This document shows positions 57,640 to 64,000 of a stretch of 64,000 nucleotides of DNA, one piece after another. Position numbers and translations under genes: made by a program. The stretch lies in NCBI GenBank assembly GCA_007115705.1, contig QXEO01000143.1:5191434-5255433 (forward strand). Reading direction: 5' to 3'. The stretch is from Dactylis glomerata (taxonomy: Eukaryota; Streptophyta; Magnoliopsida; Poales; Poaceae). A model generated the notes under the pieces. That model saw nothing but the letters and a program-made list of their open reading frames with translations, did not search any database and had not been told where the DNA came from. Numbering within the stretch: position 1 is the first letter of the stretch; each line of letters opens with the position of its first letter.

Positions 57640-58203
57640 AGGTTTTTTTTATTTTAGATATAATTGTTAGAAAAAATAGAATTTTTAGATAGAATATTTA
57701 GAAAAAATAGCAATAGCAAATAGCAAATAGAATATTTAGAAAAAATAGCAATAGCAAATAGAATTTTTAGATAGAATTTTTAGATAGAATTTTTAGATAG
57801 AATTTTTAGATAGAATTGTTAGGAATTTTTAGATAGAATTGTTAGAATTTATTATTTGTCAGTGTGTAATAGAAATAGCAAATAGAAATAAGTTAGAAAA
57901 AATAGCAAATAGAAATAAGTTAGAAAAAATAGAATTACTTTGCAAATAGAAATAGAATTACTTTGCAATTAGAAATAGAATTATTTTGCAAATAGAAATA
58001 AGTTAGAAAACATAGAATTACTTTGCAAATAGAAATAGAATTAAATAGAAATAGAATTACTTTGCAAATAGAAATAGAATTACTTTGCAAATAGAAATAG
58101 AATTACTTTGCAATTAGAAATAGAATTATTTTGCAAATAGAAATAGAATTATTTTGCAAATAGAAATAGAATTTATTAGTTAATCAAATGTCGGTATTTT
58201 GCA
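57640..58203 (+). repeat. AT-rich short-repeat intron
   Basis: Many tandem words of the types 'tttttagatagaa' and 'tagaaatagaattactttgcaaa'. It ends in tattttgcag before the exon with ATG 58210. Probably a 5'-UTR intron; the donor site is uncertain. Confidence 0.65.
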
Positions 58204-58209
58204 GAAACT

Positions 58210-61200
58210 ATGGATCCACATAGCAGGAACCTCGAAGAGGAAGAACTTCTCGAAGATATAATCAAAGACGCCCCCGACATTGAACCAGCTGAATCTCCGT
58301 CGTCGTTTCTGAACCCCTCCGGAGATGGAATGGAGGTCGACCGACACGAAGATGAAGCCGACGGGGCAGGAGATAGCTCCAATGACGGAGAAGGGGATAG
58401 CTCCACTGATGGAGAAGCCGGTGGGGAAATAACAAAGTCCGGCGAGGTATTCATATGAAGTTCGGCAATCACTTGTAATATGTGAAAAATATTGGAGATA
58501 GCTCTATATTGTATACATATATATTAATTTGATGAATGTTTCTCCCTCTTAGGCCTCCACATCGAGCAAAGCTACGAAACGAGGCCCGACTAAAAAGTTG
58601 GATGCACGGACGCATTACACCTTTGAGGTGATATTGCCTACGGGAGAACCCAAGATTCCTAAGAATGCTGCTGACACATTCAAGAAGCAATGCGGAGTTC
58701 TCGTTAGGGATCACGTCCCGATCAGCGTTCGGGAGTGGAACAAGCGCAAAGGGGCAGCCGATAGTGACTATGTCGCCGAAAGGTACAAAGATAATCTTTG
58801 GAATGATATCATGTCACATTTCAACCTGCCAGAATGTGAGAATGAAGACGCCGCAAATAAACTGAGGGCCAAAGTCAAGCAGTGGACTCTAAAGAAGATG
58901 GCCGAACTGTTCCGTAGCTGGAAGAAGAAGCTATGGAAAAACTATCTGAAGACAAAGAAAGTGCCAGTATTCGAGGGGTATCTAGCCAAGCAGGCGAATC
59001 ACTGGAAGGTATTTCAGGAGTACAAGGAGTCAGAAGATGCCAAGGCATTATCAAAAAAGAACAAGAAAAATGCCGACAAGAAGAAATATCACCACACGCT
59101 GGGGCCAGGGGGCTATGAGACTGCCATCCCAAAGTGGGATAAGAAAGAGCAAGATATGCTAGCTAAAGGCATCATACCTGAACCCATCCGTGATGAGTGG
59201 GAATTGAGAGCAAGGAATTGGTTCCTTGCGCATGGTGGTTTGTACGACGAAGAAACAGGGGACCTTATCTGCAGTGACGGTCTTAGGATACCCAGGGAGA
59301 ATTGGAAAAAGATAGTGAAAGAAATTAAAGAGGGAAAAAGATAGTTCACTGCAGATAGAGAGAAAGATTTGCTCACACTGGTCCTCGGCAATGACGAACA
59401 TGGAGGACGAACGCGAGGCTTCGGTCCTTCTTACCCGTGGTGGCTTGGGTTTGCCAGAGACCAAGACACTTACAGAAGCCGAGCGAGAGCAAAGAAGCGA
59501 CAGCAGGATGAGGAGAATGACAAGTTCAACCAGTTGCTTGCCAGGCTTAACGAGCAACAGAAGCAGATTGACGAGCTTAGAGGAGTAGCGCGCCAGGAAG
59601 ATCCTGCACTCGATATTACCGGCGCCCCATCTAAGCGGAAAAGCAGCGTGGCTGAATCTGAGGCCCCGCCCGACGATGCACGAAGAATGATAGAGGGCGG
59701 TCCTGGCTACCCCGTGGATGGAATCAAGGAGTCAACATCATGTGAACTCCATCAGAGATTCAAAAACATATCCATGAAGGTGGCCATCGGACAAGCTTTA
59801 CCTTCTGGCCCTGATGTACGCTGGCATGGCCGTGAGATTCCAGCTGGCTTTGCTAAAGTCGGGGTGGATGAAATCGTGGCGGGGTTTCATGATATGGAGC
59901 TCGACATAGCTGGACCCGAAGATGAGAGGACACTCAGAGAAGTACTGGGTGGAGTCATCCTATGGGACAAGAACTACATCAAGCTTCCAGGCTCGGCCCC
60001 AAGGACAACACCGCCTCCGAGTCGTCGCAGGTCACCTACACCTCCATCACCTCCAAGCCCTCCACATGACGACGGCCACCACAACACGAGTCCATCTCGA
60101 TCACCGCCGTCGGACTTGGGTCGGCTGTCTCCGCCGCCGCCCGCTAAGGATACTAAGTGGAAGCGTGCCAGCAAGAACGCTCCGTCGATGAGTTCTAAGC
60201 GACGGAGCTCCCCAAAGCGCAAACTGTCGCCCCTCCCAAAGGTACCTCATGCTAATCTTCCTATCAGACCTTATGATCGTACCGACAAGGAAAACGTCAG
60301 GATAACAAAGGAACATTATGATGCGCAGATGAAAAAGAAGGAACCCGAGCCCCGCCCGGAATACACCGAGAAGCAAATAGCATATGCAAAATACTTCACG
60401 ACCCTTCCATCACAGTATGACTTACACCATAAGCCTGACGACTATACACGCACATTGCAGAAGGAAGGGAAAAAGAGCAGATCACGTGCAAGTGCAAGTG
60501 GGAGCAAATCAAGTTCAACTACAAGGAAAAAAAGATTAGATGTTCCTCAGCTTGGACAACAGGCCAAACAGTCGATCCCACCCCTCAGGGTGTTACCCGA
60601 GAATGTTCCCTCTCTGGTGCAGGGGCAAGATTTGGAATTAGCAAAGAAGTGGGCGGATGAATGGGGTATCCCGGTTGAAGACGTTCTGGCTTCCCAAGAC
60701 GACATGTTACCCAAGGCTGTGGTAGCCCCTAAGCCACAGTTTGTCATGGGAGCGCCTTTGGTCAGCAAAGATAAGTTTGATGATCTCCCAACAAATATGC
60801 GTTACTTGCATACATGGTACTTAAGTGAATCAAAGAATGGGAGAACGATGATCGTGGCGCGTGTCCCACGGGAGTACTACGACCGTCCCGAAGACATCCA
60901 TATCGACTTTGATGAACTCTTCCAGATGTACAATGCCGACGCCCTTGACAAATCGCTTATGAGTTGCTATTGTTTGTAAGTTTTTCAATTCGTTGTCTAC
61001 ATATAACTTGTTCAGTTATTTCAATTCATTGTCTACATATAACTTGTTCCGTTCTGACTTGTACTCTATTATGCAGAATAAAGATTCTGGAATGTAAAAG
61101 TAAGAACATCCTAAATATTGGGTTTATTGACCCAGATAAAATACATATAACGACGCTAACTGATAACCCCAAGGAGACGGAGGCAAACCTTCTAAGGTTT

Positions 61201-62018
61201 CTAACAGATCAAAATTTCTATGACCACATACTGTTTCCATACAACTTCAGGTGAGGGTCTTACTCTGTTGTGTCCATTCACTTATAAGTGTAATTGATAA
61301 GTTACTGACACATATATATATATACATGTGCAGCTACCACTGGATTCTGTTGGATATTCAAATTGATAAGGGAAGAGTTGATGCCTTCGACCCTTTATCG
61401 AGACCCTTGGAACAGTTCCAAAGCCTGCAGGACATGCTCCAAGGGTAATTTCAATCATTCTTGCGCTCTATCGGTCTCTTTCGATGATTTTCTGATATAT
61501 CAATTAATGAAAAACTTAGCAAATCATTTTCCTTGTCGGGCAGGGTTTGGAAGCGGTTCAAGTGCGTGACTGACGGTATCCAGCATGAGAAGCTGACCTT
61601 TAGAGCGGCTCAGGTAAGTAGTAGTATGATATACTTCTATTTTCAATACATTTGTGATGCTAGATTATTATTTTGATTATATATATTCTATTCTCGTAAA
61701 GTGCGACTAGCAGCCACGGGGGACGCATCTATGTGGATACTACGTTTGCGAGACCATTCGCATGTTTACCTCTGAGCACAAGGATTACAGATACGACGTA
61801 AGCAATAAACATTCACACCTCTATTTTTACCCGTCATTCTTTGTTATCATGATTGATATTCATATTCATCTTCTCTTCTTATATAGTACATGGCCATGCG
61901 GGAGAAGTACCTACCAGAGCAACGCACGATTGCTGTTGCAGAGGAGCTAGCGACCTTTCTGAGGACAGAAGCTATAGACGACAAAGGACGATTTAGTGTA
62001 GCTAGGGGCCATTACTGA
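58210..62018 (+). pseudogene. CACTA second gene: transposase-24-like protein with Ulp1-type protease
   Basis: Exons 58210-58446, 58553-60975, 61077-61250, 61334-61444, 61544-61613, 61702-61797, 61887-62018; all introns GT-AG and all phases join in frame, about 1,080 codons. N-terminus acidic; a plant transposase-like region follows (HYTFEVILPTGEP, VREWNKRKG; PF03004-like), then coiled (LARLNEQQKQIDELRG), Pro/Ser-rich and basic segments. The C-terminus has C48 (Ulp1) protease marks: HWILLDI (His), VDAFDPL (Asp), QPRGTHLCGYYVCE (Gln and Cys). Nonsense TAG at 59342-59344 and 61708-61710 break it. Likely roles: end binding and removal of SUMO-like modifiers (inference). Confidence 0.88.
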
Positions 62019-62453
62019 TGTTGGTCCATGTAATCGAATAGACGGGCTCTAGTCCCGATAATTCTAATCTCCATATAATTGTATATATATGCTCGCTTGT
62101 AAGATAAGTTAATCTTATATATATGCATAAACTAATTCCCGAACACCAAACAAGGCACCAAACGAGGCATCACGTTAATCCCCCGAACACCTAAAACCCC
62201 TAAACCCTAAAACCCTAAAGCAAAAAACAAAATCTGTAGATGCCCTTTAGTCCCGGTCTGTGTTACAAACCGGGACTAAAGGTCCTGGCCCTGGATGCGC
62301 TCGGAGCCGCCCACGTGGACACCCTCCAGTCCCGGCTGGTAACCGGGCCGGGACAAAAGGTTTAGCCTTTAGTCCTGCGGCTGGGGTCCCGGTTTGCAAA
62401 CCGGGACTAAAGGCCCTTACGGGCCGGGACTGGAGGCCCTGTCCCCACTAGTG
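62019..62453 (+). repeat. CACTA right subterminal region and terminus
   Basis: Telomere-like words (ccctaaaccctaaaaccct) occur near 62190-62216, then TTTAGTCCCGGTCTGTG...AAACCGGGACTAAAGG (62245-62282), further pairs at 62365-62413, and the end CCCCACTAGTG. Confidence 0.85.
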
Positions 62454-63440
62454 CCTTCTCAAGCACGCTAGCGGTAGAACTGCAGTTTTTCCTTTGTGTC
62501 CTGTTTTACCCGCAGCACACCACCATTATATGTAAAAGCATATTTTGAAAATCACATAGCACGGTTCATCATGCCATTTGTTCTGAAAACACGCCATGTT
62601 CTTAGGTTTCCAAATGCTCCACACAACAGCAACTACCCCTACCGAGTAAAGATTCCTCTTCTCTTTTCCTAAACCCTTGAGCCATACAAATATACATTGG
62701 TCAACAGAAACAAATTGGAAGTTCATACCAAAAGTGCAACTAATGACATTCCAAACATATCTGGCCAGTGGGCATAAGAAAAAGAGATGTGATATTGATT
62801 CATTCATAGAATGAACACTTTTCCTCACAATTACCCCTTCTATGTGATAAGACATCTCTTGTTAAGATGCTCCCTTTGAGCACTAGCCAAAGAAAAGTCT
62901 TCACCCAGAGTGGTATTTTAGTTTTCCACATAAACTTATAAGGAACAACCCTGCTAAATTGCATAACAGAGTGAAAATAATTGACTGAAAAGATTCCAGG
63001 CTCTGTCACTGTCCAGACTAAATTATCAGGTTCATGTGTTAGATCTATCTGTTCTAGCATTCTTTGCATTTGCATCCATTGCTCCCTTAGTTCACCTACC
63101 ATCGCCCTTCTAAATATCCGTCAAGGCACCCCTGCTTGGAACACTTCCATTACCGTTACTTTTTGGTTCATAGATACAGAAAAAAAGCCTCGAGTAAGTC
63201 TTTGCTAGGCTACTAGTAGCCAGACAGTTGTCTTTCCAGAAACTAGTCCCCCCTTCCTCAATTTTATTTTGCAACATTGCCAAAACAGTGGGTTTATCTC
63301 CATCAAACCCTGCCAGAATGTGAATCTCCATTTTTGGCAATAGCTTGTGAGAGATTTTGGTGATGCAGATATTTCTTGTCCTATATTTGTTGCTAAATTC
63401 CAATGTTGTTGAAAACTTTCCACAACCATTTAGCTAAGAG
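62454..63440 (-). pseudogene. Non-LTR retrotransposon (LINE) 3' part
   Basis: Minus strand. 63440 downward reads LLAKWLWK, then the stretch after reverse transcriptase (GTSFWKDNCL), then TVTEPGIFSVN, KTKIPLWVKTFLWLVLKGSILTRD and, after a frameshift near 62830, SHLFFLCPLARYVWN and VWSIWKPKN. These are marks of the zf-RVT domain (PF13966) at the C-terminus of plant L1-type LINE ORF2. Reverse transcriptase itself would lie to the right and is separated by the Copia insertion. No poly-A tail was found. Confidence 0.85.
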
Positions 63441-63775
63441 TGAAATATTTGTGGCCCTCAAGATCGAAATCTAGATCACAACAATATTGAGAGAGATAGA
63501 GGTTTTTGTGCAGCGTTCAAAAGTACTGCTTTTCTGGTTCTTCTTTCCTTTTATTCGAAAGAGATTACAATCGTGGTGCCGTGGTCATCGCCACTCTCCC
63601 TACTAAACCGTGCCATCCCACGATTTGGAGCCTGGTCCACAGCGATCCTACTTCTACGCTAAGACTGAATCAAAACTAAAACGAGTACAATGCGGACAGC
63701 AGACCACAAAAACGACTGCATGCCCTAAACCTGACGAGAACGAATAAACCCTCTAAGACACCTAGTTATCCAACA
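63441..63775 (-). repeat. Copia 3' LTR
   Basis: 335 bp. Minus strand starts TGTTGGATAACTAGGTGTC after the purine tract AGGAGGAGAT and ends ...CACAAATATTTCA. Confidence 0.8.
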
Positions 63776-63806
63776 ATCTCCTCCTAAACTAGGTGTCGCA
63801 GAGAGT

Positions 63807-64000
63807 TCACTTGATGTCGATGACGCCGATCCGCTCACGAAGCTCCTGGAACTTGACGCGGCCAAGCCCTTTGGTGAAGATGTCCGCGAGTTGGTCGGCG
63901 GTGCTGATGAACTCGACGGTGATCTGGCCACGGTCGAGACACTCCCTGATGAAATGGTATCGCAGCTCGATATGCTTGCTCCGTTCATGGAAAACGGGAT
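63807..64000 (-). CDS. Copia polyprotein C-terminus (RNase H), partial
   Basis: The minus-strand frame enters from the right edge and ends at TGA 63807-63809. It has HERSKHIELRYHFIRE and TADQLADIFTKGLGR, the conserved end of Copia RNase H. This RNase removes the RNA strand during reverse transcription. The visible 64 codons have no stop, unlike most elements here, so this may be a younger copy. Confidence 0.9.
   Translation of the reverse strand, partial: PVFHERSKHIELRYHFIRECLDRGQITVEFISTADQLADIFTKGLGRVKFQELRERIGVIDIK

Larger units (their letters stand above)
52181..62453 (+). mobile_element. CACTA (En/Spm-type) DNA transposon, complete ends
   Basis: 10,273 bp. Begins CACTAGTAGAAAACGGGCC and ends ...CCCCACTAGTG (minus strand CACTAGTGGGG). 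The perfect 3-bp duplication CCT lies at 52178-52180 and 62454-62456. Subterminal regions carry many copies of TTTAGTCCCGG / CCGGGACTAAA in both orientations. Two genes on the plus strand: a TNP2-type transposase and a second gene ending in a Ulp1-like protease. Both have nonsense codons, so the copy is probably non-functional as it stands, although the ends could still be mobilised by another copy (inference). Confidence 0.97.
63441..64000 (-). mobile_element. Ty1/Copia retrotransposon, 3' end only
   Basis: Inserted in the LINE at 63440/63441. The 3' LTR and the RNase H C-terminus are inside the window; the rest lies beyond the right edge. The five bases before it are AAGAG, so the same five should follow its other LTR (prediction). 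Confidence 0.85.

Overview
The window looks like intergenic, transposon-filled DNA from a large-genome grass, most likely Pooideae (wheat, barley, oat or ryegrass relatives). The evidence is LTRs opening with TGATACGTCTC, primer-binding sites beginning TGGCGCC, CACTA ends built from TTTAGTCCCGG / CCGGGACTAAA motifs, GT-AG introns, and no bacterial-type operons. I cannot name the species. I found no intact ordinary host gene; almost every coding region belongs to a transposable element (TE) and is broken.

Layout. (1) 1-12925: hierarchical tandem array made from a Gypsy-type LTR. About 36 copies of a ~260-bp monomer alternate with ~1-kb LTR cores in units of 4.07 and 2.65 kb; that pair repeats every ~6,727 bp. 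(2) 12926-16664: low-copy-looking DNA with hAT-like pieces and two abutting CACTA ends. (3) 16665-43673: Gypsy element A (perfect TSD GTTAT), which contains reverse-oriented element D (18150-26918, TSD ACAAG), element B (28267-39329, TSD AGGCG/AGGTG) and, inside B, truncated reverse element C (32544-35427). (4) 43674-51700: a decayed ORF, a reverse Gypsy relic E, and a reverse Copia relic carrying a MITE. (5) 52181-62453: a complete-ended 10.3-kb CACTA element (TSD CCT) with a TNP2-type transposase gene and a second gene that ends in a Ulp1-like cysteine protease. (6) 62454-64000: a LINE 3' part interrupted by a Copia element that runs off the window.

Main points of interest. Elements A and D share LTR type, gag and 3' non-coding sequence, but each carries a different antisense gene with its own TATA box between its sense ORF and its 3' LTR. 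In D it is a multi-exon coiled-coil gene of the 'putative gypsy type transposon' family. In A it is an AT-hook plus B3-like DNA-binding gene, split by a 166-bp hAT MITE whose removal restores frame exactly. In the CACTA element both genes have a TATA box a few bases after a perfect inverted repeat of the subterminal motif, which suggests self-regulation. Nearly all premature stops across unrelated elements are TAG or TGA of the kind made by C-to-T change, as expected of methylated, silenced DNA.
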